NCBI GenBank assembly: GCA_045110285.1
Contig: JBGCGA010000013.1
Location: forward strand, 57,046 to 121,045
Length of the DNA stretch: 64,000 bases
DNA from: Putridiphycobacter sp045110285
Lineage (GTDB): Bacteria > Bacteroidota > Bacteroidia > Flavobacteriales_D > Crocinitomicaceae
Direction of reading: 5' to 3'
Below the pieces are notes generated by a model. It had not been told where the DNA came from, searched no databases, and saw only the letters and a list, made by a program, of their open reading frames with translations. Made by a program: the position numbers and the translations under genes. Below are positions 35,665 to 44,276 of this stretch, one piece after another; position 1 is the first letter of the stretch, and each line of letters starts with the position of its first letter.

Positions 35665-37058
35665 TGACTGAAAAAAAGCAGAAGTTTTTATACATTTTCT
35701 TTGATACTTTGTCGGCGCTATTAATTTGGACAGCTTTTTTTATTTTTAGAGATAAATTTATTGAATCTGGTGAAGTAGTGTTTGACAATAAATTTGTTCA
35801 AGGGCTAATTATAGTGCCTCTTTTCTGGCTAGTGTTATATGCACTGCAAGGAACATATATAAAAACGCATAGGCAATATAGAATTAGAATTCTAAAAGAA
35901 TCAATAGTTGCTTCTGTCATTGGTACAATGGTTGTTTTTTTTGTATTGCTTTTAGATGACCAAGTGTACTCTTACAAACAATATTATCAGTTGCTATTTG
36001 TGCTATTCAGCCTTCACTTTATTATCACTTTTACTCCACGTTTTATACTAACAGCTATTCAAGTTAACAGAGTGCATACTGGAAAGTTTGGTTTTAATAC
36101 CTTAATAATCGGAGGAAGTGGAAAGTCAGTCGAAATAATTGATGAACTTAGAAAACTAAAACAAGCTTCTGGACATATTTTGAAAGGCTATGTCAATATT
36201 AATGGCAATGATTTTGCCCTTTCCGACCACCTTCCCCTACTAGGTCATTTAACTGAAATTCATAAAATCATTAAAAATGAAGGAATTGAGGAAGTCATTA
36301 TTGCATTGGAAAGTAGTGATCATCAAAAATTACAAGATATCTTGATTCAATTGACGAATTTTGATTTGAAAATAAATGTCATTCCAGATACATATGATAT
36401 ACTAGCAGGGCAGGTAAAAATGAACAGCATTTACGGAGCCATTCTGCTTGAAGTTAACCCTTCGCCTATGCCAAATTGGCAATTTGCTACTAAACGATTT
36501 ATTGATATCGTTATTTCATTCGTATCATTAACTATACTATCACCACTTTTGTTAATTATTGGCATTTTGGTAAAAACCACGTCTCAGGGTCCAATTTTTT
36601 TCTTCCAAGAACGAATTGGTTTGAATGCAAAAGCATTTAATATTATCAAATTCAGAACCATGACAGTGAATGCTGAAGAAAATGGGCCACAGCTGTCAAG
36701 TAGCTCCGATTCTAGAATTACAAAACTAGGAAAGGTTTTACGGAAAACTCGAATAGATGAATTTCCACAATTTATTAATGTATTGCGCAGTGACATGTCA
36801 ATTGTTGGTCCAAGACCTGAGCGGCAATTTTATATTGATCAGATAAAAGACAAAGATCCCCAGTACTTATACTTACATAAAGTTAGACCAGGAATAACAA
36901 GTTGGGGACAGGTTAAATACGGATATGCAGAAAATGTGGGAGAAATGGTACAAAGAATGAAATTTGATTTACTTTACATTCGCAATATGTCACTTGCACT
37001 AGATTTCAAAATTATGTTTTACACATTTGCAATTATTTTGAAAGCAAAAGGAAAGTAA
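35664..37058 (+). CDS. Polyprenyl-phosphate sugar-1-phosphate transferase (exopolysaccharide initiator)
   Basis: 464 residues from the ATG at 35664 that shares a base with the preceding stop. Four or five N-terminal membrane segments are followed by a Rossmann-like cytosolic domain (NTLIIGGSGKSVEII near 150), a further membrane segment near 280, and the bacterial sugar-transferase domain: FFFQERIGLNAKAFNIIKFRTM, TRIDEFPQFINVL and SIVGPRPER. It resembles WcaJ-type enzymes that start surface-polysaccharide repeat units by moving a hexose-1-phosphate onto undecaprenyl phosphate. Which sugar is used is unknown. No further glycosyltransferases follow. Confidence 0.88.
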   Translation: MTEKKQKFLYIFFDTLSALLIWTAFFIFRDKFIESGEVVFDNKFVQGLIIVPLFWLVLYALQGTYIKTHRQYRIRILKESIVASVIGTMVVFFVLLLDDQVYSYKQYYQLLFVLFSLHFIITFTPRFILTAIQVNRVHTGKFGFNTLIIGGSGKSVEIIDELRKLKQASGHILKGYVNINGNDFALSDHLPLLGHLTEIHKIIKNEGIEEVIIALESSDHQKLQDILIQLTNFDLKINVIPDTYDILAGQVKMNSIYGAILLEVNPSPMPNWQFATKRFIDIVISFVSLTILSPLLLIIGILVKTTSQGPIFFFQERIGLNAKAFNIIKFRTMTVNAEENGPQLSSSSDSRITKLGKVLRKTRIDEFPQFINVLRSDMSIVGPRPERQFYIDQIKDKDPQYLYLHKVRPGITSWGQVKYGYAENVGEMVQRMKFDLLYIRNMSLALDFKIMFYTFAIILKAKGK

Positions 37059-37060
37059 GT

Positions 37061-37624
37061 TTATAACGAATCTCTTAACTCTTTTTTAAGCATCTCTATG
37101 GCATGGTCAGTTGGCTGATTTTTCAACTGAGCAGTAATTTCAAAAATTCGTTGCGCCAAATCTCCGGCTAATGATGTGTCCTCAAGCTTTGTTGCGGCCA
37201 TATTAATAATTTTCACAACTTCCTCCTTACTTCGTTTCACAATTTCCCACCCTTCGGATGACACATACACTTGTTGTGCTAAATTATGCTCATATTCAGA
37301 CCTAATATTATCAATTAACTTCTGTTGAAATACACGCGCCGGCAAACCTGGGTTCAGGAGTCTCATGACCATATTATTGGGTGCCACTCTTTCTAAAAAT
37401 AATACCAACCTTTGAACTGCATCTATTTGCAAGGGAAAAAAAGCTTTCAAATTAGGGCTGCTCTCCTCATGAGATATCATTGGATTTACATCTGCCTTAA
37501 TTTGTTGTAATTTCTGACTCTGAATATGATACCAACGACTAGTCCAATAATAAACTGCAGCAAATATAAAAATTGCTGGGACCGTATATTTGCTTATTTG
37601 AACAATTGCTTCTGTTGTGCTCAT
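37061..37624 (-). CDS. Membrane-anchored protein of unknown function
   Basis: 187 residues. An N-terminal membrane segment (about 11-28, YTVPAIFIFAAVYYWTS) precedes a cytoplasmic, mainly helical domain with LPLQIDAVQRLVLFLERVAP and GWEIVKRSKEEVVKIINMAA. It appears to belong to a conserved Bacteroidota family of unknown role, but I cannot name it with confidence. It lies 2 bp from the end of the convergent sugar transferase and 29 bp downstream of the propeller gene, so it may be the last gene of that minus-strand operon. Confidence 0.62.
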   Translation of the reverse strand: MSTTEAIVQISKYTVPAIFIFAAVYYWTSRWYHIQSQKLQQIKADVNPMISHEESSPNLKAFFPLQIDAVQRLVLFLERVAPNNMVMRLLNPGLPARVFQQKLIDNIRSEYEHNLAQQVYVSSEGWEIVKRSKEEVVKIINMAATKLEDTSLAGDLAQRIFEITAQLKNQPTDHAIEMLKKELRDSL

Positions 37625-37653
37625 TTGCGAATTTTTATATTTTATAAAATCAA

Positions 37654-39846
37654 TTAACTACCTTTCAAATCATACATCCAAACACCTCTGCCATTATAAG
37701 ATAAAATTAGTATTTGGTTACTTTCATCATAGTGTAATCCAGAAACTTTTATATTGGGTAAACCATTTCCTACTTTTTGCCAAGACTTTCCTCCTTTTAA
37801 AGTTGATTTCGTACCATAATATACACCAGTACTTGTAGCTACAAAAACATTTTTATTTGCAGTAATAATTAGGTTACGAGAGCCTCCCTTTGCACTAGGT
37901 ATACTGGCTGAAATATCCCAATTTCTTTTTAGCACATAATTTGACTTCTTATATTTCGCATGGTAAATCATTCCTTTATCATCAGGGCTTGAAGACTTCA
38001 CTGGCACACCAGCGGAATATGTGATGTACATTTTAAACCATTTTTTTGGATCTAAACTAATATCTCCAATCCAATCATTTCTAGGTAACTCAAGTTCAAC
38101 CCACTGCTTTGAAATTGCAGCAGAAGTATCTAAGGAATTAGGCAACATAAATAATCTATGTCTGTTTTTACTTTTGCCTTTTACTGTATGTTTTGAAATA
38201 ATATATGCCAGTAATATATCAGGATGAAAATCAGAAGTGAATAAACCGTATACTTTATACTTGTCAATATTATGAGTAATTTTAAAATTCGAAATCACTT
38301 CCATACTATCTGTTATGTGGGGACTGACACTGCGAATCACATCAACATTCCCTTTTGATGCGCCTTCTTGGTGACGAAAGTTAAAAAAAAGGACACTATC
38401 TGCTTTTGGATGTAATTTGGCGTCAATGCTCCATCCTGGCGTACCATAATTTTTTCTATAATGTAGTAATTTGTTATGCTGAGCAGTATCAGTTGAATAA
38501 AACAAACCTCCTCCACTGTATTGGTTAGAGGTGTATACTATACTATCAGCATTCGGATTAATGATAGGGACCAATGCGTCTCCTCCGTTTACCTGCTTCC
38601 ATTTATATGTGCCGTTTTTAGCCCAATCGGCACGAAGCAAAGTACCTCCGTGAAAAAGACCTATTGCAATTACGTTCGGGTCTGATCCAGAGACCGCCAT
38701 CCCCAACACTTCAGAATTTCCAAAACCATACGATTTAAATTGCCAATTCTCTCCTGAATCCGACGACTTAAAAACACCTCCATGGGTGCCAATGTATAGC
38801 AAATTTTTAATTGCAGGATGATAAACTACGCACTCAACATCAACATGGTAATTATTGTCAAGATTTTCAAACTTCTGTTCAGCTATCAACCATTTTCTGA
38901 CGCGTAATCCATGGCCAATCATAATCTCATTACTGTCAAACGGATTAATAGCGAAAGTATATCCAGCTCCGTATGTAACACTTGCACTTTTACAAATAAC
39001 TTCAACATTTTTTGAAATTGGATTATATTTCCATACTTCATCTTTCCCTGTTTTGAAATCGATTAAAAAGTAAAACAAGTTATTTGATTTTTCAATCGTT
39101 ATATGTTTAATTTCACGCTTTTCTGATGTAATTTCAGGAATAGGAACTAATTTTTGACCTTCAGAAACTACCACTTTCCAGCTCTGTTTATATTTCACTG
39201 AAAAACATAAGTTCTTCTTTGTCAATTCCAAATCATAAACAGATCCTTTAACGTACTTTACTTTAGTCCATTCAAGGTAGTCTGCGCTATAGTCTTCAGT
39301 AAAAAATAGACCTTTACTGGTTAGTACATACATTTTATCTGGTTGCGTTGGATGAAATCTCAAACCATAAATAATGGTATTGGTGGCGTTTTCAAAAACA
39401 CTATATTTTGCAACTGATTCCCAAGTAACTCCTTTGTTTTTTGTCCTGTAAATACCGCCATTTTTCCCAATATCTCCTGGTCCACCATTGTATCCATCTC
39501 TTATAGAAACGCCAAACCACATATTATCGTCTAGTGGGCTAATAACTGCCCAGCCACAATTAGAAGATTCCCAACTATCTGACCCGCCATTTTCCCAGGT
39601 GTCGCCAGAGTTTTCCGAGTAAAATAAACCGCCCATCAGTGAGCCTGCGATCATTAAACTTGGTGTTTTTTTAGAAATCTGAATAAACTCTACTGGTCCC
39701 AAACCGGCAGCTGTTTGACTGCGGGCAATAGGATTATCAAAAGGGCCTATTTCTTCCCATTGATTTGTTAACACCACATTTTGAGAGTAGGTTAAAAAAC
39801 CAACTAAGCAAAAAAGAGTGACAATATATTTAATCTTCAGAATCAC
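37654..39846 (-). CDS. Secreted sortilin-like beta-propeller protein
   Basis: 730 residues. A signal peptide (1-21, ending LTYSQ) leads to a repeat-rich chain in which Asp-box-like turns recur: YSENSGDTWENGG near 80, RTKNKGVTWESVA near 135, KSSDSGENWQFKS near 365 and KSTLKGGKSWQKVG near 690. This is the pattern of VPS10/sortilin and BNR-type propellers, probably two propellers. No T9SS sorting tail is visible: it ends GRGVWMYDLKGS. It overlaps the DUF4956 gene by 17 bp and follows it in the operon, so it is the secreted partner of the VTC/DUF4956 pair. Confidence 0.72.
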   Translation of the reverse strand: MILKIKYIVTLFCLVGFLTYSQNVVLTNQWEEIGPFDNPIARSQTAAGLGPVEFIQISKKTPSLMIAGSLMGGLFYSENSGDTWENGGSDSWESSNCGWAVISPLDDNMWFGVSIRDGYNGGPGDIGKNGGIYRTKNKGVTWESVAKYSVFENATNTIIYGLRFHPTQPDKMYVLTSKGLFFTEDYSADYLEWTKVKYVKGSVYDLELTKKNLCFSVKYKQSWKVVVSEGQKLVPIPEITSEKREIKHITIEKSNNLFYFLIDFKTGKDEVWKYNPISKNVEVICKSASVTYGAGYTFAINPFDSNEIMIGHGLRVRKWLIAEQKFENLDNNYHVDVECVVYHPAIKNLLYIGTHGGVFKSSDSGENWQFKSYGFGNSEVLGMAVSGSDPNVIAIGLFHGGTLLRADWAKNGTYKWKQVNGGDALVPIINPNADSIVYTSNQYSGGGLFYSTDTAQHNKLLHYRKNYGTPGWSIDAKLHPKADSVLFFNFRHQEGASKGNVDVIRSVSPHITDSMEVISNFKITHNIDKYKVYGLFTSDFHPDILLAYIISKHTVKGKSKNRHRLFMLPNSLDTSAAISKQWVELELPRNDWIGDISLDPKKWFKMYITYSAGVPVKSSSPDDKGMIYHAKYKKSNYVLKRNWDISASIPSAKGGSRNLIITANKNVFVATSTGVYYGTKSTLKGGKSWQKVGNGLPNIKVSGLHYDESNQILILSYNGRGVWMYDLKGS

Positions 39847-40531
39847 TTAAATCTTCTTGGTTATCATGACTGAAAAATATTTTTACTTCCGCCACATCTT
39901 TCAAAAAATCAACTCGACCAACCTGAACTTTATTTATAGTTAGGCCAGTTCTTGCTTCCAAATCAGCTTTTAGAATTGCAGCATTTTCAGGTTTAATATT
40001 TTCTATTTTTTCGTACACTATACTTTTAGAAACTTCGGTACTTACCAACCACCAATTTTCCATTAAATATACAATTAATACAACAACTACGTTAATAAAT
40101 AACAATTCCGCGTAAGAAACTTGCTTTCCTGATAATGCATTAACAACAGATAAACCAATTGCAATAAACAAATAAGTCATTTCTCTTATCCTCATTGTAT
40201 TGGTTCTATATCGGATAATTCCGAAAATGGCAAAAAGTCCCAGACCCATTCCAGTATCAATATCCAATTTTTTAAGAGCAAAACAAATTACAAATGTGAT
40301 GACCGAAATAAGATAAAATGTAAAAAGATAGTTTTTTCGTGGTGTTTTGGCGTAGTATATCGCCCTAATAATAATAGATATAAAAATTAAATTAAAGAAA
40401 AATCGAAAAGCCAACTTATAAAAGTCATCACTCATCCAAGACATACCTAAAAATTCAGGCCGTTTTATGGCACCTAACCCTCCTAAAAAAGGTAACTCTG
40501 CTATCATTGACAGTAAAAAATCTGAAATCAT
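39830..40531 (-). CDS. DUF4956 membrane protein
   Basis: 233 residues, about four hydrophobic segments. The motif LGLFAIFGIIRYRTNTMRIREMTYLFIAIG near residues 95-125 is characteristic of DUF4956. A cytoplasmic tail follows (ARTGLTINKVQVGRVDFLKD). The family has no assigned function but is repeatedly linked to VTC-fold polyphosphate-polymerase-like genes, as here. The ATG overlaps the VTC stop by 4 bp and its 3' end overlaps the propeller gene, showing tight coupling. Confidence 0.8.
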   Translation of the reverse strand: MISDFLLSMIAELPFLGGLGAIKRPEFLGMSWMSDDFYKLAFRFFFNLIFISIIIRAIYYAKTPRKNYLFTFYLISVITFVICFALKKLDIDTGMGLGLFAIFGIIRYRTNTMRIREMTYLFIAIGLSVVNALSGKQVSYAELLFINVVVVLIVYLMENWWLVSTEVSKSIVYEKIENIKPENAAILKADLEARTGLTINKVQVGRVDFLKDVAEVKIFFSHDNQEDLSDSED

Positions 40532-41280
40532 ATATTCCGTAATTTATTAATTAATAATGTTTTGATTTTAAAATTATTGTATTTAAGATCAGAATTTAAT
40601 CCAATTGCCCCAATGCAATATTTACTAATACTATTTGGCAAAATTCCTTTGCTTTTCATTAAACTATAAAACAAGCTTTCTCTGTTTACATTTTCTTGCT
40701 TTAGCTCCGCTATCACAATATGACTATAGTCTACCGCACTATCATTCCAGTTAAAGCCCAAATTCAAATCTAAGGTTAATCTCTCTTTTAAGGCGTGATT
40801 TACCAGCGTTATTCTTGAAAAACTATTCCAAAGCTTAGCCTCTAAGATTGGCTCATCAGCAATTACAGAATTAACAAAAAATTGAGATCTATCAGAAAAT
40901 TCTTCCTCAAATCCTTCCAACTTTATCCTTTTCTTGTCCGTTCTGCCCTTGTATTTGTTTTTTATTTCTAAAAAATACAGATTGGATTCAACGTAATTTC
41001 TAATCCTCACTTTGTACCTGTTTCCCTTACCTTGATGATGAGCCAAGTAATACCCGAAATTAAATGTATCAAAATATAAGGTATTATAGGAGTTAATTAA
41101 ATTCCCTTTAATAATTAGAGCTTGATAATCAGTAGACAACGTTCTTAATATTGAAATTAATTCAGATCTACGAAACACAAATTTTGTGTCTGTCCTATTC
41201 ATTAATTTAACCTCATCCATTTCGGTTAAAGTAATCGGGCTAAACCCTTCTAATACGTCAATTTCTGCTTTGAAAGACAT
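40528..41280 (-). CDS. VTC-domain (polyphosphate polymerase-like) protein
   Basis: 250 residues from the ATG at 41280; six codons of alternative start upstream are not needed. The tunnel-fold basic and acidic pattern of VTC domains is visible: RTDTKFVFRR near residue 30, TLYFDT near 68, RYKVRIRNY near 90, YFLEIKNKYKGRTDKKRIKL near 105, and VIAELKQE near 210. The charged residues line the nucleotide and polyphosphate tunnel in yeast Vtc4. In bacteria many such proteins lie beside DUF4956 and CotH genes; no CotH gene is present here. It is the first gene of a three-gene operon, and a -7 element TAAATTTG lies 16 bp upstream (41296-41303). Confidence 0.8.
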   Translation of the reverse strand: MSFKAEIDVLEGFSPITLTEMDEVKLMNRTDTKFVFRRSELISILRTLSTDYQALIIKGNLINSYNTLYFDTFNFGYYLAHHQGKGNRYKVRIRNYVESNLYFLEIKNKYKGRTDKKRIKLEGFEEEFSDRSQFFVNSVIADEPILEAKLWNSFSRITLVNHALKERLTLDLNLGFNWNDSAVDYSHIVIAELKQENVNRESLFYSLMKSKGILPNSISKYCIGAIGLNSDLKYNNFKIKTLLINKLRNI

Positions 41281-41487
41281 GCGTAAAATAAAGGTCAAAT
41301 TTACATTTTTTTTTTAGTCTGCCACTACAGAAACCAATAAGTTTGAAATCAATACATCCAACTAGAGGCAGCATTTGAGAAGCAATTCATTGTAAAGTAC
41401 AAAACTTATAAAAACCAGTCTGATATACTTCCCACATTTAACCGTACACCTTTATATCAAATGATCTTCAGAATAGATAAAAATGAC

Positions 41488-41509
41488 GTATTTTTCTGGT
41501 ATTTTTCTG
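41488..41509 (+). repeat. Tandem 11-bp duplication
   Basis: GTATTTTTCTG occurs twice in direct tandem without mismatch inside the 527-bp gene-free region. It may be a duplicated regulator site or a replication slip product. Confidence 0.7.
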
Positions 41510-41761
41510 TTTCAGGTGGTGTTGCGTTGAACGGCGGCCGTCTTAATTTGGTTGCAATTTTGAGAATGCTCTGTTTTCAGTAGGCCATTTGTTCACTGAG
41601 AAATTCGAAAACACTGTACCATCTCTTTTAAAATGATTACTGTTGCTATATTTTAGACTAAAGACAGGAAGAAAACTTTCTTACTGTAATTTCTTTTCAG
41701 AATGCTGACGCAGTACTTTGAAAAAAGAGTTGAATCGGCTTTTGAATTACTTTCTTTTGAA

Positions 41762-41793
41762 ATTGAAAAATTCTAGTACTAAGCTTATATTTG
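41762..41793 (+). promoter_or_regulatory. Promoter for the DUF3817 gene
   Basis: ATTG at 41762-41765 (one mismatch to TTTG), a 20-bp spacer, TATATTTG at 41786-41793, then 14 bp to the ATG at 41808. Confidence 0.65.
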
Positions 41794-41807
41794 CAAAAAA
41801 ATAGAAA

Positions 41808-42110
41808 ATGAATCTAAAAACAAAATTGGGAACACTTCGTTTGCTTTCATTACTAGAGGGGATAAGCTATATAGCATTTGGAATCACAATGCCTCTAAAA
41901 TATAAGCTGTCAATTTTCTGGCCTAATACGGTTATGGGCTATGCGCACGGCTTTTTATTTTTAGCTTACTGCTTATTTGTGCTTTTGGTTGGACTAAAGT
42001 ATAAGTGGTCTACAAAAACTGTCCTCATTTCAGGATTTGCTTCTTTAATTCCATTTGCCACTTTTTGGGCAGATGCAAAAATTTTCAAGCTTCAACAACA
42101 AAAGTCTTAG
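41808..42110 (+). CDS. DUF3817-family small membrane protein
   Basis: 100 residues with three hydrophobic helices. The opening LGTLRLLSLLEGISYIAFGITMPLKY and GYAHGFLFLAYCLFVLL match the DUF3817 pattern of short membrane proteins; FLFLAY is followed by a basic turn and WADAKIF near the end. The function of the family is not known. It is a single-gene unit, preceded by a good Bacteroidota promoter and converging on the OmpA-family gene. Confidence 0.75.
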   Translation: MNLKTKLGTLRLLSLLEGISYIAFGITMPLKYKLSIFWPNTVMGYAHGFLFLAYCLFVLLVGLKYKWSTKTVLISGFASLIPFATFWADAKIFKLQQQKS

Positions 42111-42264
42111 AAACTTTCAAAAATTCGAAATTTCTATATCATGTACTGCATAAAAAATAACACCCTCTGTATCTTTTTCATCTGTTATTTTTTGATTGCA
42201 ATCGACACTAAATAATACCATAAAAATTCTCTCATCCGATTCAATAAAAAAATTCAAGACATAA

Positions 42265-42293
42265 AAAAGCCCCAAGTCAGTCTTGAGGCTTTT
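42265..42293 (-). terminator. Terminator of the OmpA-family gene
   Basis: Stem AAAAGCC-C-CAAG / CTTG-A-GGCTTTT with a short loop and a minus-strand T run, 15 bp past the stop at 42308. Confidence 0.75.
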
Positions 42294-42307
42294 CATCTAA
42301 TATTTTT

Positions 42308-43453
42308 TTACTTCACTAATTGAAATGCTACTCTTCTGTTTTTAGCGTTTCCAATTTCAGTTCCTGAGGTGTTTGCAGGGGCAGAATCACTCATCATTTC
42401 AACTGAGATTCTACTTAAAGCAATTCCGTTGTCAGTTAAGTAAGCTTTAATAACAGCTGCCCTTTCACTTTCAATTTCAGAAGCACTTTCATCAGTCGCT
42501 TCATCCTCATCTGTATGAATCACTAATTTTACCTGAGCTGATGTATTTTTTTTCAAAACACTCAAAACGTTTTCAAGATGATCTTCTCCATTCTCAGAAA
42601 GAGTTTTTGAATTGTACCCAAAGTACACGGTGGTATATTTAAATATTTGCTCATCTGTCATCCCTTCTGGGTTCACTGGACTAACAGCATAAACAAAAGA
42701 CGCTTCTTCCTTAACATCAGTCTGACATTGACAGTCACTTTCTTCGTCAATTAAAACTACAGAAACATTGTCAACGTAATAATAAGCTCTTATTGATTGT
42801 TGACCTCTGTAATCAGCGGGTTTTTTCATTCTTTCGCTAATCGTAGAACCATTACTTGAAAAATTTCCGATTGTTAAGAATTTCTCTCCGCCTTCAGCGA
42901 TATAAGTACCGCAAACTTCTTCCCAACCAAACTGTGCAGAAAACACAGGATTCCCAGTTTGAACAACATGAGATCGCCCCATAATGCTTTTATCTTCATT
43001 AATATTATACTGCTTTTTTGAGAAGTTAGCAGCCACATTGTTTGTTCCATATTTAGAACTTTCGGCTAAAGACACGTAAAATTTAACACAGTACTTTTGT
43101 CCTTTTCTCATTGGTAATTTCAACTTAGTTGAAACATAAGAACGTGGCATTTTGTCACCATAACTGAATGCAGTAAAACCTGCATATGCAGAACCTTCCT
43201 GCGGATCTTCTTTTCCATTTACATTGTCTGGTAGACCATACTTTTCTTTCGTTAGGTCTGAATATAAATCAGCAGCTGTTTTGGTTGGAGAAACCCAACC
43301 AGTAGCTAAATCAATTGCTCCAGCTTTTTTGATTCTTCCTGAGATATCTTCAAAGCTTCCGTTTTCAACTAAATCACTAGCCGATTGTGCACTGGCATTG
43401 AACGCGATTCCTAAGCTAATGCTTGTCATTAAAAATATATTCTTCATTTTCAT
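42308..43453 (-). CDS. OmpA-family outer-membrane protein
   Basis: 381 residues. A signal peptide (1-22, ending NASAQ) is followed by a beta-rich domain (about 25-245) that looks like a carbohydrate-binding or jelly-roll fold (LVENGSFEDISGR, then IRAYYYVDNVSVVLID), and a C-terminal OmpA-like peptidoglycan-binding domain (about 265-381) with SERAAVIKAYLTDNGIALSRI and GNAKNRRVAFQLVK. The usual OmpA TD/R pattern is weak in the middle (HTDEDEATDES), an acidic variation. It may tether the outer membrane to the cell wall while presenting a sugar-binding face. Confidence 0.78.
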   Translation of the reverse strand: MKMKNIFLMTSISLGIAFNASAQSASDLVENGSFEDISGRIKKAGAIDLATGWVSPTKTAADLYSDLTKEKYGLPDNVNGKEDPQEGSAYAGFTAFSYGDKMPRSYVSTKLKLPMRKGQKYCVKFYVSLAESSKYGTNNVAANFSKKQYNINEDKSIMGRSHVVQTGNPVFSAQFGWEEVCGTYIAEGGEKFLTIGNFSSNGSTISERMKKPADYRGQQSIRAYYYVDNVSVVLIDEESDCQCQTDVKEEASFVYAVSPVNPEGMTDEQIFKYTTVYFGYNSKTLSENGEDHLENVLSVLKKNTSAQVKLVIHTDEDEATDESASEIESERAAVIKAYLTDNGIALSRISVEMMSDSAPANTSGTEIGNAKNRRVAFQLVK

Positions 43454-43479
43454 ATTTAATTGATTATGTCAATTGGTTC

Positions 43480-43509
43480 CAAAATTACAATAAGTGGGCG
43501 ATTTTCAAA
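43480..43509 (-). promoter_or_regulatory. Promoter of the OmpA-family gene
   Basis: Minus-strand TTTG (43506-43509), 18-bp spacer, TAATTTTG (43480-43487), then 26 bp to the ATG at 43453. Slightly short spacer. Confidence 0.6.
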
Positions 43510-43693
43510 AGATTTCCGGCTATTTTTTCGTGGCTGGTTCACTTTAAAATTTACCTACATTTATTTTAGAACAATTGCACGGTTAATATTATTTACATAT
43601 TGCACTTTGCATATATCGTTCCAAAATTTGTTACGCCGAGCCTCTGTAGCACAAAATATTGTAAATCAGCATATTGAAGGTTTAAATAAAAAA

Positions 43694-43720
43694 AGGCTTG
43701 ACCACAAAGTGGACAAGCCT
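43694..43720 (-). terminator. Terminator of the tRNA-Glu/rpsT operon
   Basis: Stem AGGCTTG-A-CCAC with loop AAA and matching GTGG-A-CAAGCCT; on the minus strand it is followed by a seven-T run. It lies 24 bp after the rpsT stop. Confidence 0.85.
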
Positions 43721-43743
43721 GTTCTTTTTAAGTAGCGGTAAAT

Positions 43744-43995
43744 TTACAGTCCGTTAACTTGCTTAGTTAATTTAGACTTTAAGTTACTTGCTTTCTTTTT
43801 ATGAATAATGTTTCTTTTTGCTAATTTATCAAGCATTGCAACTACTTTTGGTAGCATTGCTGTTGCTTCCTTCTTGTCAGTTGTAGCTCTCAAAACTTGT
43901 ACAGCATTTCTTGTTGTTTTATGCACGTACTTGTTTCTTAATCTTTTAGCATTATTAGATCTAATTCTTTTAATTGCCGACTTATGATTTGCCAT
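43744..43995 (-). CDS. rpsT: 30S ribosomal protein S20
   Basis: 83 residues, very basic. The start MANHKSAIKRIRSNNAKRLRN and the ending KKKASNLKSKLTKQVNG are the S20 signature. S20 binds 16S rRNA early in assembly of the small subunit. It lies 43 bp downstream of two tRNA-Glu genes on the same strand, with no terminator between, so it is probably part of one transcript that is processed at the tRNA ends. Confidence 0.97.
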   Translation of the reverse strand: MANHKSAIKRIRSNNAKRLRNKYVHKTTRNAVQVLRATTDKKEATAMLPKVVAMLDKLAKRNIIHKKKASNLKSKLTKQVNGL

Positions 43996-44037
43996 AATTC
44001 TATTTGTTTTTCTTTTTTAAAATAGTGAAGCTTTAAG

Positions 44038-44109
44038 TAGCCCATAGGAGAATCGAACTCCTGTTTCCAGGATGAAAACCTGGCGTCCTAACCACTAGAC
44101 GAATGGGCC
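44038..44109 (-). tRNA. tRNA-Glu(TTC), copy 2
   Basis: 72 nt without encoded CCA. Acceptor GGCCCAT pairs with ATGGGCT (with a G-U first pair), discriminator A. D arm TCGTCTAGTGGTTAGGA, anticodon stem CCAGG/CCTGG around loop TTTTCAT gives anticodon TTC; T arm GTTCGATTC. Identical to the upstream copy at 44130-44201. It lies just ahead of rpsT. Confidence 0.95.
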
Positions 44110-44129
44110 AAAATAATACTTCAAACTTG

Positions 44130-44201
44130 TAGCCCATAGGAGAATCGAACTCCTGTTTCCAGGATGAAAACCTGGCGTCCTAACCACTAGACGAATGGGC
44201 C
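44130..44201 (-). tRNA. tRNA-Glu(TTC), copy 1
   Basis: Identical to the copy at 44038-44109; 20 nt separate the two. First gene of the tRNA-tRNA-rpsT unit, 30 bp from a consensus promoter. Confidence 0.95.
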
Positions 44202-44231
44202 AAAATATTAATTCCTTCCGCAAAAGGAGTG

Positions 44232-44262
44232 CAAATATAATTCTATTTTTTTTTCTGACAAA
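44232..44262 (-). promoter_or_regulatory. Consensus promoter of the tRNA-Glu/rpsT operon
   Basis: Minus-strand TTTG (44259-44262), 19-bp spacer rich in A, TATATTTG (44232-44239). Exact match to the Bacteroidota consensus. Expected start of transcription is about 30 nt before the first tRNA. Confidence 0.8.
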
Positions 44263-44276
44263 TTTTTAAAGGTAAT

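Larger units (their letters stand above)
41281..41807. other. 527-bp gene-free region
   Basis: No frame, tRNA or known RNA is recognised. It contains a minus-strand -7 element for the VTC operon, a tandem 11-bp duplication at 41488-41509, a small GC-rich palindrome ACGGC-G-GCCGT at 41531-41541 in otherwise AT-rich sequence, and a promoter for the DUF3817 gene near its right end. Confidence 0.55.

Noticed and set aside
43460..43735. 91-codon plus-strand frame between the OmpA-family gene and rpsT
   Set aside because: It runs over the OmpA-gene promoter and the rpsT terminator, and the protein has no recognisable features.
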